A stretch of DNA of 64,000 nucleotides from Acinetobacter colistiniresistens (GCF_024582815.1 NZ_CP102099.1:372001-436000), one strand, 5' to 3'. Counted from the first letter of the stretch, positions 11,085-19,759 are shown. Notes: generated by a model not told the origin, from the letters alone. Numbers and translations: made by a program.

Positions 11085-11780
11085 ATGCGTGTAGATATTT
11101 GGTCAGATGTGGTCTGTCCATTTTGTTATATCGGTAAAAAACGTCTTGAACATGTTGCTGAAGAAGCTGGTATTGAGCTGGATATTCACTGGCATAGTTT
11201 TGAGTTAGATCCCAATGCGCCAGCAAAACATGAAACCTCAAACACTGAACGTTTAGCGCAGAAATACGGTCGTAGTTATGCCGAGATGGAAGAAATGGAG
11301 CGTAATGTTGCAGCCATGGCAGCCGCAGAAGGCATCGATTTCCAGTGGCAGAAAGCCAATTCAGGTAATAGTTTTAATGCACACCGTATTATTCATCTTG
11401 CCCAAAGCAAAGGCTTAGGCAATGAAGCAGAAGAAGCCTTCTTCCATGCGTATATGACTGAAGGACTCGCGATTGGTGAACGTGAAGTGGTTGAAGAAAT
11501 TGCCTCACGTATTGGCTTAGACAATGCTGAAGTTGAGTATGTACTGGATTCGGATGAACTGGCAGATTTTGTACGCCATGATGAACAAATCGCCCATGAA
11601 CAGCTAAAAGTCACTGGGGTTCCTTTCTTTGTCTTTGATCAAAAACTAGCACTCTCTGGTGCACAACCCCGCGAGATTTTCTTGCAAGCATTACAGCAGG
11701 CACAATCCGCTTCTCCAGAAGAGATTGAACAAACAGATGCAGCCCAATGCAACGATGATCAATGCGAAATTAAATCTTAA
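11085..11780 (+). CDS. DsbA-family thioredoxin-fold oxidoreductase, FrnE type
   Basis: A 231-residue cytoplasmic protein of the FrnE / 2-hydroxychromene-2-carboxylate isomerase group. It begins MRVDIWSDVVCPFCYIGKKR with a CPFC redox motif at residues 11-14. The cis-proline loop TGVPFFVFDQKLALSGAQ, typical of the group, lies near residue 183. There is no signal peptide, so it acts in the cytosol, unlike DsbA itself. The C-terminal tail holds two extra cysteines (AQCNDDQCEIKS). The ATG at 11085 is chosen over an upstream TTG in frame because AGAGAG precedes it. A terminator follows. Confidence 0.88.
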   Translation: MRVDIWSDVVCPFCYIGKKRLEHVAEEAGIELDIHWHSFELDPNAPAKHETSNTERLAQKYGRSYAEMEEMERNVAAMAAAEGIDFQWQKANSGNSFNAHRIIHLAQSKGLGNEAEEAFFHAYMTEGLAIGEREVVEEIASRIGLDNAEVEYVLDSDELADFVRHDEQIAHEQLKVTGVPFFVFDQKLALSGAQPREIFLQALQQAQSASPEEIEQTDAAQCNDDQCEIKS

Positions 11781-11795
11781 TTTCAACTGATCTCA

Positions 11796-11831
11796 AAAAC
11801 CGCTTCGTTGTGTAGCTCGAAGCGGTTTTTT
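11796..11831 (+). terminator. Terminator of the FrnE-type gene
   Basis: AAAACCGCTTCG pairs with CGAAGCGGTTTT around a 10-base loop, followed by T-rich sequence. Confidence 0.88.
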
Positions 11832-12366
11832 ATATATGTAGTTTAATATTTCTTTTTATTTCAGTCGTTTATCTCAAAAAACACCGTTTATCGCTTGTTA
11901 TCAACATTTTTCCAAAGCTCGTTTTTTATTTGCTGAACTTTTCACCAATAGATATGTGAAAGTGATCACAACTCACCCAAAAATTTATAGATAAATTTCG
12001 ACCTTATGATCTACTAATCCGATTCATTCTTTTAAAATGTTTTTATTTTCAAAGACAAACCATGATGAATATCTCGATTTAGCATATGCAAAGGAAAATT
12101 TTGACTAACTTGACCGCTATAGATTTTGTCTCTTTTTCTTCTATAATCGTCATAAAGTGACAATCTTTTGTGATGAAAATACAAGCTTTAAATCCTGGAT
12201 CTACTCTGATTATCAAACACCGAGAGTCATAGATTAGAGCAGTTGTCACACCCGTAAAACAGCACACTTTGCCCACTATAATTGATTACAAACGATTCAG
12301 ATTACTGTCACTTTTCCGTATTTATGATTTAAAACAGGCTCAAGCCTATCTCTAAGGAAACAATCG
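11832..12366. other. Long AT-rich spacer upstream of the 472-residue protein gene
   Basis: About 535 bases with no convincing gene. It holds the CRP-type site at 11955-11970, a TATAGA at 11986-11991 and further TATAAT hexamers near 12139 and 12273. A very short ORF (MMNISI) near 12062 lacks support. The spacer may contain a long leader for the gene starting at 12367. Confidence 0.45.
11955..11970. promoter_or_regulatory. Perfect CRP/Vfr-type binding site
   Basis: TGTGAAAGTGATCACA matches the consensus TGTGA-N6-TCACA in all ten specified positions. A -10-like TATAGA/GATAAA at 11986-11995 puts the site centre near -36 to -40 from a start at about 12000, which is close to a class II CRP promoter on the + strand. 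The likely target is the gene at 12367, through a leader of some 360 bases, or an unseen RNA in between. Confidence 0.55.
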
Positions 12367-13785
12367 ATGGACGTATTAGAGAAAGCACTCTTGGTTGATG
12401 AGCTCAAGACCCTCGTCGACGGGCTGAATGATGATAAAACATCACTTTTTGAAATTGCCAAATCAAAACAACGTATCAAAGATATCTGCGCATCTTGCGA
12501 CGATCCAACCTTCCAGGATCAACTCAGCCCATTCAAAGAGTTTATTCTCAATGAAGAGTTTTCGGCTGACGACTTAGCTGAATATGGCTATGCCATGACC
12601 TATCGTGGTACCTATAATTTTATGGGTCGTGTAGAAAATGCCTTGTTTGCTTCAGCGGATATGGGCTGGGCGGCATTACGTCAAGGACAGCACTGGCAAG
12701 TCTGGGTCATTCGCCCTGCCTTGTCCTTCCTGAAAAGTCCTTGGTTGAGCAAGTCACAAGATGCGCTGCAATGGCTACAAAAACATGCCAGTGAATATGT
12801 GAAAACTGACCATGAATTGCAAAACCTGATTCCTGTTTTAGAGGCCACTCCAGCTGAAGAGATTGAAAACTTAAATCAAGACAGCCTCTCCCTGATTAAA
12901 CAGCAAAGCAAAAACTTTCAGTCACAGCTGGATGCGATTATTCAAGAAAAAATTCAGCCCGCAGCAGTGACACCATCGACGCAGCCGACACCCCGTGTAA
13001 AACCTGGATTTAGGCAAGGCACCCTTCCTTCAGCCAACTTGAATAAAGCCCAACCATTGGCTTTAAATGATTTTAGTCTGGATGGTTTACTATGCCGATT
13101 GGAACGCGTAGATGCGCGCACTTTCCCGTCACTGTATCGGGTCGATCTGCATAACGAGATTGATCAAAATATTAAAATCGACTGGCTCTATCTCAAAGCC
13201 GAAAATGAAGCACAGCCACTCTGGGGCTCAGCACAAATTTTTATTGCTGAGCAACTCTATGCACAGGGGCAATTTTCCCATTATGTTGTTTTGGTGGGCA
13301 CGCACAGTGTTGAATATGCAACCACTGTTTTACAGGCTTATACCGATCAACGTCACACCAGAACCAGTTCAATTCACCAGACCGGTTGGACTAACTTTAA
13401 ACGACACTATCACCAGCATGAAAGCTTATTTAATGAATGCATCATGAATGGCACTTTAGTTTGGCAACGTGATCAACGCGTGTATCCCTATATTCCTGCC
13501 TCGTTTATCAATACACAAAAATTTATTCCTTTTGAAGAAACCGCTGCAACCTTTTTCACGCCTGTGATTTTACTCAGAGAACGTCAAAAAATTCGCGTGA
13601 TTCATGGCTTAGAACGGGTCAAGCTCTCTAACGAAGATCAAGCTTATCCCTATTTATTGTTAGATCGTGCCGATGGTTATACCTGGCAACTGATTCGGCA
13701 AGTCATCAGCCATTTGCCGCAACCGATTTCTGTCCATGATCTATATCAGGCCTTGGAAAATAGTACGGTCGCAAAATCACCTTAA
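12367..13785 (+). CDS. Unrecognised 472-residue cytoplasmic protein
   Basis: I do not recognise a family. There is no signal peptide or membrane segment. The ATG at 12367 is preceded by AAGGA. The N-terminal 180 residues are acidic and helical, and a Pro/Thr-rich linker (TPSTQPTPRVKPG) lies at about 200-215. The C-terminal 250 residues form a compact domain with SLYRVDLHNEIDQNIKIDWLY and a late motif RQKIRVIHGLERVKL followed by YPYLLLDRADGY. That motif loosely resembles the ParB-type 'dGe.R' loop, but this is a weak resemblance and no function is assigned. It is probably monocistronic and may be under the CRP-type site upstream. Confidence 0.7.
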   Translation: MDVLEKALLVDELKTLVDGLNDDKTSLFEIAKSKQRIKDICASCDDPTFQDQLSPFKEFILNEEFSADDLAEYGYAMTYRGTYNFMGRVENALFASADMGWAALRQGQHWQVWVIRPALSFLKSPWLSKSQDALQWLQKHASEYVKTDHELQNLIPVLEATPAEEIENLNQDSLSLIKQQSKNFQSQLDAIIQEKIQPAAVTPSTQPTPRVKPGFRQGTLPSANLNKAQPLALNDFSLDGLLCRLERVDARTFPSLYRVDLHNEIDQNIKIDWLYLKAENEAQPLWGSAQIFIAEQLYAQGQFSHYVVLVGTHSVEYATTVLQAYTDQRHTRTSSIHQTGWTNFKRHYHQHESLFNECIMNGTLVWQRDQRVYPYIPASFINTQKFIPFEETAATFFTPVILLRERQKIRVIHGLERVKLSNEDQAYPYLLLDRADGYTWQLIRQVISHLPQPISVHDLYQALENSTVAKSP

Positions 13786-13788
13786 ATT

Positions 13789-13854
13789 AGGCATAGTCAC
13801 TTCAGCGCTTTAATATTCAAGATTAAAGTCTGGCTCAAGGATGAGCAGATGCCT
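13789..13854 (+). other. Three-way-junction-like structured element
   Basis: Three nested perfect inverted repeats lie in 66 bases just after the stop at 13785. The closing stem is AGGCAT (13789-13794) with ATGCCT (13849-13854). Inside it are CTTTAAT (13808-13814) with ATTAAAG (13822-13828), and GCTCA with TGAGC (13833-13846). There is no T tract after it, so it is not an ordinary terminator. It could be an RNA element in the 3' UTR or in the leader of the gene at 14012. Confidence 0.35.
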
Positions 13855-14011
13855 TCGATAAGCCGAGTGATGTTCAATCTTATCTATTGGACTAAATGCT
13901 TATGATGTCTCGCATTTTGTAGGACTAAATTGCTGTTTTTTGTGTCTAATACTTGATTTTATTAACCTAATCATCAAAAGTTAATATAAGAACAATAGAT
14001 AAGCCTTAATT

Positions 14012-15133
14012 ATGAATAATTTACAGCAAATAGTACCATCGCGTATCTTTTTTGCTTTGCTGACACTATCGATCGGATCTTTAAGTGTTGCAAATGCAGA
14101 AACCCATTCTGAATCTCAAAACTTGCAACCAAGTAATGCAAAAAACTCAGAAAATGCATTGGACTATATCCCGCGCTGGGTAGACGCTACGCCAACCATA
14201 TTTCCAGAGCAGTCAGACCAGCCTACAGTTCCTCCAACGGCTGAAACTGAAGACAAGACTTGGTTTGACAAAAAACAACGTCATATCCGTGAATGGGCAG
14301 ACCATACCTCAATCAAGATTGATGATTGGTTCGGCGATGTAGATCCCGAAAATCCAGCCTCCGCCACCATTCGCGTCATGCTAGACAATTATTGGAACCA
14401 ATACGATAACTATGAAATTAAACCCCGTATTCGCGGTAAAATTAAGTTACCGACTTTAGAAAAAAGATTCAGTGTCGTGTTTGGTGATGATTCTCTAGAC
14501 GATGAGTTTAAAAACAATGTTGCCAATACCAATAATCAGCCGAATCAAGATCCAGGTAAAAAATTTGACTCTAAACAAACTCGGGACAGCAATGGCTCAT
14601 TGGCTTTACGTTGGTCGAATTTCTCGAAAAAGCTTCCCTTTGAGACCGATGCTGATATTGGTATCCGTTCAGGCAGCGATATTTATTTACGTTTAAGAGC
14701 AGAAAAACACTGGGATTTACGTAATGATTTTCGCTTTAATGCCGAACAGATTTATCGTTATGGCAGTCGTAGTGAAAACTATTTAAGAACTAATTTAGAG
14801 TTGATTCACGCACGTCCAAATCAGCCTTTTTTATCTAATCAGTTCAGCTTAACCTATGCAGATAAACAGGATGATGATCTGTTGTGGGATAACCGTCTTT
14901 TTCGTCAACACCAATTCTTTGCCCATAATAATTTTAATTATGGACTCTATACTGGCGGCTACTACAATAAAAACGAGTTACGCCTGAATAGCTGGGGGCC
15001 GTTTGTGTCTTGGCGGCAACCATTGTGGCGTGAATGGTTCTATGTACAGGGTGACCTTAATTATTTTAATGATCATCGTGAGGATCGTAGCCATTTTGTC
15101 AGTACCTTTGTGCGGCTTGAAACCTTATTTTAG
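14012..15133 (+). CDS. Putative outer-membrane/envelope protein, paralogue A
   Basis: A 373-residue exported protein I cannot place in a named family. The signal peptide is FFALLTLSIGSLSVANA, cleaved near residue 30. A Pro/Glu-rich acidic region (30-90) is followed by VVFGDDSLDDEF and then alternating polar/hydrophobic strands rich in Tyr, Asn and Trp. The C-terminus ends in FVRLETLF, with a terminal Phe as in outer-membrane barrels. The motif ELRLNSWGPFVSWRQPLWRE and DLNYFN are shared with the next gene, so the two are tandem duplicates. No good ribosome site precedes the ATG. It may belong to a genus-specific barrel group. Confidence 0.68.
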   Translation: MNNLQQIVPSRIFFALLTLSIGSLSVANAETHSESQNLQPSNAKNSENALDYIPRWVDATPTIFPEQSDQPTVPPTAETEDKTWFDKKQRHIREWADHTSIKIDDWFGDVDPENPASATIRVMLDNYWNQYDNYEIKPRIRGKIKLPTLEKRFSVVFGDDSLDDEFKNNVANTNNQPNQDPGKKFDSKQTRDSNGSLALRWSNFSKKLPFETDADIGIRSGSDIYLRLRAEKHWDLRNDFRFNAEQIYRYGSRSENYLRTNLELIHARPNQPFLSNQFSLTYADKQDDDLLWDNRLFRQHQFFAHNNFNYGLYTGGYYNKNELRLNSWGPFVSWRQPLWREWFYVQGDLNYFNDHREDRSHFVSTFVRLETLF

Positions 15134-15154
15134 TACTTGATCAACAAGTTTAAC

Positions 15155-15188
15155 CAAGACCCAATCGTATCTGCGATTGGGTCTTTTC
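15155..15188 (+). terminator. Terminator between the two paralogues
   Basis: AGACCCAATCG pairs with CGATTGGGTCT around TATCTG, followed by a short T run. It separates the tandem genes into different transcripts. Confidence 0.82.
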
Positions 15189-15211
15189 AAAAATATTGAC
15201 TGTGTCAATAA

Positions 15212-16162
15212 ATGGTTAAGCTTAAACTGCTATGCTTATTTTCTTTTATTTTTCTTCACCATAACATGTATCAACGATACGCTTTAGTAGTGTTTGTTTT
15301 GATTGTAGGCAATCTCTGTCTCGGTTATTTAATGACACCCCTATTTCCAATGTTATTCCCATGGAGCAGGCATATCACGCGCTTGCCCGTTTCGTTGTTA
15401 CATCAACAAGCTTGGCACACTTCCAAGCAGCTTGTTCGCACCCATCCATTGATTTGTGAGACGCAAACTGAAACAAGCTCTGATCAAGACTATAATACCC
15501 AACTGAGTCATGAATTGATGGTAGTCTTTGGCGATGATTCCTTGGCACAGCGTGCGCAACAGCCGCAAGTCGTGAAAAAGCTTGGTAAAACGACTAAACA
15601 TAAGGTACATCACAATATCATTCGCCCCAATCCACTCAGTGCCAGCTGGAGTACCATCTCAAGTTGGTTGCCCTTTAACAATGACCTTGATTTGGGTTCG
15701 AATTCCGATACCGATATTTATGTGCAATTCCTTGCCAAGAAGCAATGGGTTCTGCATTCAGGGCTCAATCTGGATACAGCACAAATCTTTCGTTATGGTT
15801 CCACCAGTAAGAATTATGCAGAAACCAATTTCAATCTAACTCAGAAATTGCAACAACAAAGTCTACTCTCAACGCAATTCAACCTGTCTAAAACACAGGA
15901 TGAGGACTATATCTGGCGCAACCGTACCTTTCAGAACTTACACTTTTTATCCAAAGACAATCTCAGCTATGGCATTGTGAGTGAAGGTGATTATGAAAAG
16001 AAAGAACTTCGGGTTAACCAATGGGGACCTTATTTTTCCTGGAAAAGACCGATTTGGCGTAATTGGCTCTATATGCAAAATGATCTGAATTATTTCAATG
16101 TGCCTGCGGATAAACAGGACAATCATTTCAGCTATCAAATGCGCTTTGAAGCGAACTTTTGA
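15212..16162 (+). CDS. Putative outer-membrane/envelope protein, paralogue B
   Basis: A 316-residue paralogue of the preceding protein, with the same order of blocks. It carries VVFGDDSLAQR, SDTDIYVQFLAKKQWVLHSGLN, IFRYGSTSKNYAETN, and ELRVNQWGPYFSWKRPIWRN followed by DLNYFN. It ends in RFEANF with a terminal Phe, consistent with a barrel. The N-terminus is odd. A first hydrophobic stretch (residues 1-15) is followed by a second starting at Met-19 (15266), which alone would make a normal signal or anchor (MYQRYALVVFVLIVGN). The true start may thus be 15266. Neither ATG has a clear ribosome site. The acidic region of paralogue A is absent. Confidence 0.62.
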   Translation: MVKLKLLCLFSFIFLHHNMYQRYALVVFVLIVGNLCLGYLMTPLFPMLFPWSRHITRLPVSLLHQQAWHTSKQLVRTHPLICETQTETSSDQDYNTQLSHELMVVFGDDSLAQRAQQPQVVKKLGKTTKHKVHHNIIRPNPLSASWSTISSWLPFNNDLDLGSNSDTDIYVQFLAKKQWVLHSGLNLDTAQIFRYGSTSKNYAETNFNLTQKLQQQSLLSTQFNLSKTQDEDYIWRNRTFQNLHFLSKDNLSYGIVSEGDYEKKELRVNQWGPYFSWKRPIWRNWLYMQNDLNYFNVPADKQDNHFSYQMRFEANF

Positions 16163-16180
16163 GGATAATATCAACAACTC

Positions 16181-16206
16181 TGTGGATAACTTCCTAGTTA
16201 TCCATA
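16181..16206. repeat. Inverted pair of DnaA-box-like 9-mers
   Basis: TGTGGATAA (16181-16189, reverse complement of the consensus TTATCCACA) faces TTATCCATA (16198-16206) with 8 bases between. The arms also make a 9-of-10 hairpin. It sits between convergent paralogue B and htpG. Confidence 0.45.
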
Positions 16207-16211
16207 CCCAT

Positions 16212-16238
16212 AAAAAAACCTCTGCCGAAGCAGAGGTC
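16212..16238 (-). terminator. Terminator of htpG
   Basis: On the minus strand ACCTCTGC, tetraloop TTCG, GCAGAGGT, then seven T. It is a strong hairpin 14 bases after the htpG stop. Confidence 0.9.
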
Positions 16239-16252
16239 CTTGAGCAAACCGC

Positions 16253-18172
16253 TTATTTCAATAACAAACTATTAATCCGTTTTACATATGCTGCAGGATC
16301 CTCGGGTAATCCCCCTTCAGCAATCACTGCCTGATCAAAGATCACATTAGCCAGATCATCAAACTGTGCTGAGTTTTCCAGTTTTTTCACCAACGGATGT
16401 TCAGGATTAATTTCTAATGTCGGTTTAATTTCTGGCACTGCTTGGCCTGCCTGTTTGAGCATGCGAATCAGCTGTGGAGAAAGCTCACCTTCACTGGTGA
16501 CGAGACATGCTGGTGAATCTACCAGACGCGTAGTCACCCGTACCTCTTTGGTTTTGTCTTTCAATGAGCTACTTAAACGATCAACTACAGGTTTGAACTG
16601 TTCTGCGGCCTGTTCTAAAGCCTTTTTCTCTTCAGCATCTTGCAGATCGCCCAGATCAACTGCGCCTTTAGACACGTTCTGTAATGGCGTACCATCGAAC
16701 TCAAACACAAAGTTCATAGCCCACTCATCCACACGGTCTGCCATGAGTAAGACTTCAATGCCTTTTTTCTTGAACACTTCCAGTTGTGGCGAGTTTTTCG
16801 CAGCGCTTAAACTATCTGCAGTTACATAATAGATGGCTTTCTGCCCTTCTTTCATACGTGCTTTATAGTCCGCAAAAGAAGTACTGATCTCATCATTATT
16901 CGAAGTCGCATAACGCAATAATTTGAGGATACGCTCACGGTTACCTGTGTCTTCACCCAAACCTTCTTTCAAGACTGAACCAAATTCGCTATAGAAGGTT
17001 TTGAATTTCGCTTGGTCTTTCTCATCTTCCGATTTAGCCAAACCATCAATTAAAGTCAATACACGGCGTGCATTGCCTTCACGAATGGTTTTCACATCAC
17101 GGCTTTCCTGCAACAATTCTCGGCTCACATTCAGTGGTAAATCAGCACTATCCACTACACCTTGAACAAAACGTAAATAGTTTGGAATCAGATTATCCGC
17201 TTCATCCAAAATAAATACACGTTTCACGTACAGCTTAATGCCCGCCTTCGCTTCACGGGTAAACAAATCCTGTTTGGCCTGACTTGGAATATACAATAAT
17301 TGCGTATATTCGGTGCTGCCCTCAACGCGGTTATGTGCCCAAGCCAACGGTTCTGCAAAATCATGACTCAAATTTTTATAGAACTCGATGTATTGTTCAT
17401 CGGTGATTTCGCTCTTGCTGCGTGTCCAGAGTGCACTGGCAGAGTTAATGGCTTCCCAGTCATCGGTCTTGACCATTTGGCCGCCTTTAGGCTCTTCACC
17501 TTCAGCAACCTCTTCCTCTTGCCAGACTTCTTTTTGCATTTCGATAGGCAAGCTGATGTGGTCTGAATACTTATTGATGATTTGTTTAACTTTCCAAGAT
17601 TCTAAATAATCCAGTGCATCATCACGTAAATGCAGGATGATATCGGTACCACGCGTAGCTTTATCAATTTGCTGAACTTCGAATTCGCCAGTGCCACCAC
17701 TGATCCAGCGTACACCATCGGCTACATCCAAACCTGCACGACGTGATTCAACTGTAATTTTATCGGCAACAATAAAACCTGAATAGAAACCGACCCCAAA
17801 CTGACCGATTAACTGCGCATCTGATTTTTGGTCACCTGTCAGCTTAGACATGAAGTCTTTGGTCCCTGATTTGGCAATGGTACCCAAGTTATCAATCGCT
17901 TCTTGCTGGCTTAGACCAATCCCACTATCAGAAATGGTTAAGGTTTTATGCTCTTTATCTAGCATTACACGGACGCGTAAGTCCGGATCATTTTCATAAT
18001 ATTCAGGATGATTAATCCCCTCGAAACGCAGCTTATCGCAGGCATCTGAAGCATTGGAAATCAATTCACGTAAGAAAATTTCAGGGTTGGAATACAGTGA
18101 ATGCGTCACTAAATGTAATAACTGAGCAACTTCAGCTTGGAAACTATAATTTTGAGCCACTTGTTCACTCAT
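16253..18172 (-). CDS. htpG: Molecular chaperone HtpG (Hsp90)
   Basis: The bacterial Hsp90 is an ATP-dependent dimeric chaperone in the cytosol. The protein has 639 residues. The N-terminal GHKL ATPase domain is clear: [17 protein letters not shown], then [24 protein letters not shown] and [11 protein letters not shown]. The middle domain includes the conserved arginine segment in [13 protein letters not shown]. The C-terminal dimerisation domain ends [14 protein letters not shown]. The ATG at 18172 follows AAGGAG by 6 bases. It is probably a single-gene unit with a heat-shock-type promoter upstream. Confidence 0.97.
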   Translation of the reverse strand: MSEQVAQNYSFQAEVAQLLHLVTHSLYSNPEIFLRELISNASDACDKLRFEGINHPEYYENDPDLRVRVMLDKEHKTLTISDSGIGLSQQEAIDNLGTIAKSGTKDFMSKLTGDQKSDAQLIGQFGVGFYSGFIVADKITVESRRAGLDVADGVRWISGGTGEFEVQQIDKATRGTDIILHLRDDALDYLESWKVKQIINKYSDHISLPIEMQKEVWQEEEVAEGEEPKGGQMVKTDDWEAINSASALWTRSKSEITDEQYIEFYKNLSHDFAEPLAWAHNRVEGSTEYTQLLYIPSQAKQDLFTREAKAGIKLYVKRVFILDEADNLIPNYLRFVQGVVDSADLPLNVSRELLQESRDVKTIREGNARRVLTLIDGLAKSEDEKDQAKFKTFYSEFGSVLKEGLGEDTGNRERILKLLRYATSNNDEISTSFADYKARMKEGQKAIYYVTADSLSAAKNSPQLEVFKKKGIEVLLMADRVDEWAMNFVFEFDGTPLQNVSKGAVDLGDLQDAEEKKALEQAAEQFKPVVDRLSSSLKDKTKEVRVTTRLVDSPACLVTSEGELSPQLIRMLKQAGQAVPEIKPTLEINPEHPLVKKLENSAQFDDLANVIFDQAVIAEGGLPEDPAAYVKRINSLLLK

Positions 18173-18213
18173 AAATCACTCCTTATACGGGCTTATATCT
18201 TTGGAATGATTTA

Positions 18214-18242
18214 TGAATGGTGTATATCTTGGATTTTTCAAT
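18214..18242 (-). promoter_or_regulatory. Possible heat-shock (sigma-32) promoter of htpG
   Basis: On the minus strand ATTGAAA and CCATTCA are 15 bases apart, loosely matching CTTGAAA and CCCATNT. The distance to the ATG (about 40 bases) and the known heat regulation of htpG fit. Two of the consensus bases are missing. Confidence 0.35.
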
Positions 18243-18286
18243 CCTTGATTGTTATTTTTCAGGTAAAAATCGCACAAAAAGCACAA

Positions 18287-18637
18287 TTAGAAAGGTCCTT
18301 GGCTCAAGACCCGTGTTTGTAAAAGCTGATCAAGCTGCTGTTGTCTCTGTGCATAAGCACGACGAAGGCACGGTGCATTGGCACCACAGGAATTACGTTG
18401 TTTCAACCATTGCAACTGCTGATCTTTTTCTGCATCACGCCCACCCATTGGGAGGGCACGCAATACAATTTGATAGGTAGTTGCCAATTTAACATCAGCA
18501 TCATTTAAACCACGATCATTACAGATCTGTTGTTCAGCTTTTAATTTTGCTGCCTTACAGGAATAACTTGCTGCCTGCGCATGGGACACAAGTAGCAGCG
18601 GCAAGCACAGCAATATCGGTGTTACTAATCTTTTCAT
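18287..18637 (-). CDS. Small exported Cys-rich protein, LprI-like
   Basis: A 116-residue secreted protein. The ATG at 18637 begins MKRLVTPILLCLPLLLVSHAQA, a Sec signal peptide. The mature part shows the LprI/DUF1311 arrangement: YSCKAAKLKAEQQICNDRGLNDADVKL, an internal LQWLKQRNSCG and a final CLRRAYAQR, with four cysteines likely forming two disulfides. LprI of Mycobacterium inhibits lysozyme; whether this protein does so is not known. Its spacing to htpG is about 115 bases and no terminator is obvious between them. Confidence 0.75.
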   Translation of the reverse strand: MKRLVTPILLCLPLLLVSHAQAASYSCKAAKLKAEQQICNDRGLNDADVKLATTYQIVLRALPMGGRDAEKDQQLQWLKQRNSCGANAPCLRRAYAQRQQQLDQLLQTRVLSQGPF

Positions 18638-18732
18638 TATAAATGGCTCATTTCTATTTGTGATCATTTTTCAGCATACAAAACTCTCTGTGTAGCGCCT
18701 GTATCTGTTTTATATGGGAATTGCAAAAATCA

Positions 18733-18758
18733 AAAAGCCTCACTAGGTGAGGCTTTTA
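18733..18758 (-). terminator. Terminator of ompW
   Basis: On the minus strand AAAAGCCTCA, loop CCTAG-like, TGAGGCTTTTT. It begins 17 bases after the ompW stop. Confidence 0.85.
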
Positions 18759-18774
18759 AAAACGCTACTTCAGC

Positions 18775-19359
18775 TTAGAACTTGTAGCTATAACCTAAGG
18801 TATACACAACTGGGTTAAGGTCCAGGTCAAATTTAGTTCCATCCACCAGTTTAACTTCCGGGCTTAAATCTGCATAACGCACATCCACATACACGCCCCA
18901 GTTTTTCGCATCGGCTGGCTGGAAATTAAAACCAAGCTGACCTGCAAAACCAAATGTTTCTTTTACGTCTTTTGCTACACCCTTTTCATTCCACGGAATG
19001 AAAGCCGTACCACCAATACCGATATAAGGGGTGAAACGTGTTGAGTTTTTAAAATTATACTTGGCCGTAATGGTAGGTGGTAATTGGCTAACACTTGCAA
19101 CTTTCTCACCATTTAAGAGCACATCATGATGAATTGGATTTGCTAATAATAATTCAGCAGAAAATGGTGTATCAGCAAAGAAATATTCGATCGATGGTGT
19201 AAATGCAAACTCATGATCGCCTTTTACCGTTGCGCCAGGTGCAATTGTTGTATCCCCTGTCGGATCAATTAAACTTGCACCCACTTTAACTTGAAAGCCC
19301 CCTGCAAATGCAGTTGAAGATAACCCCAATAATGCAACAACCAATGCTTTCTTTAACAT
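18775..19359 (-). CDS. ompW: Outer membrane protein OmpW
   Basis: An eight-stranded small barrel in the outer membrane, linked in other bacteria to uptake of small hydrophobic molecules. The protein has 194 residues with signal peptide MLKKALVVALLGLSSTAFA. Family blocks are present: FQVKVGASLIDPTGDT, FTPSIEYFFADTPFSAELLLA, LPPTITAKYNF and FTPYIGIGGTAF. The C-terminus ends VVYTLGYSYKF with the barrel-assembly terminal Phe. The upstream spacer holds operator-like repeats. Confidence 0.93.
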   Translation of the reverse strand: MLKKALVVALLGLSSTAFAGGFQVKVGASLIDPTGDTTIAPGATVKGDHEFAFTPSIEYFFADTPFSAELLLANPIHHDVLLNGEKVASVSQLPPTITAKYNFKNSTRFTPYIGIGGTAFIPWNEKGVAKDVKETFGFAGQLGFNFQPADAKNWGVYVDVRYADLSPEVKLVDGTKFDLDLNPVVYTLGYSYKF

Positions 19360-19730
19360 TAAAACAACCTCTTTAACAATTTATGTTCTTGTTCAACATA
19401 ATAAACACGTGTTTTTACATTATGCAATAGTTATTAATTCCAACCATTTAAATCTATTTTGTAATGCATTGAATATTAATAAAATATAATTGTTAAAATA
19501 TGTAATAATTATTAATACCGACTATTTAAGTCTACTTAAACCACTATAAAACCTAGTATTTTCATCAGATTGAAATAAAATAACATCACAATTAAAAATA
19601 AATTTAGTAGGATTTAAAAATATATTCACATAAAACTTAATATTAAATCCACATTATAAAAATAGATTAAAAAGAGACAAAAATGTCATTTACTGATCTT
19701 TTAGATTTTAAAATTTAATTAAATTCATCA
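19360..19730. promoter_or_regulatory. ompW upstream region with palindrome and direct repeats
   Basis: This very AT-rich spacer has no gene. Directly upstream of ompW lie TATGTT/AACATA (19382-19400) and the perfect 12-bp palindrome AAACACGTGTTT (19403-19414). Further out, two imperfect direct copies of about 35 bases begin AATAGTTATTAAT (19426) and AATAATTATTAAT (19504), 78 bases apart and matching at roughly 28 of 35 positions. These could be sites for a regulator of ompW; the regulator is unknown. Confidence 0.4.
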
Positions 19731-19758
19731 AAAAAATGGCTCTTAATGAGCCATTTTT
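19731..19758 (-). terminator. Terminator of the antiporter gene
   Basis: AAAAATGGCTC pairs with GAGCCATTTTT around TTAAT, just past the stop codon on the minus strand. Confidence 0.85.
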
Positions 19759-19759
19759 A

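Noticed and set aside
12062-12083. Short ORF MMNISI in the spacer before 12367
   Set aside because: It has only six codons and no ribosome site or link to structure.
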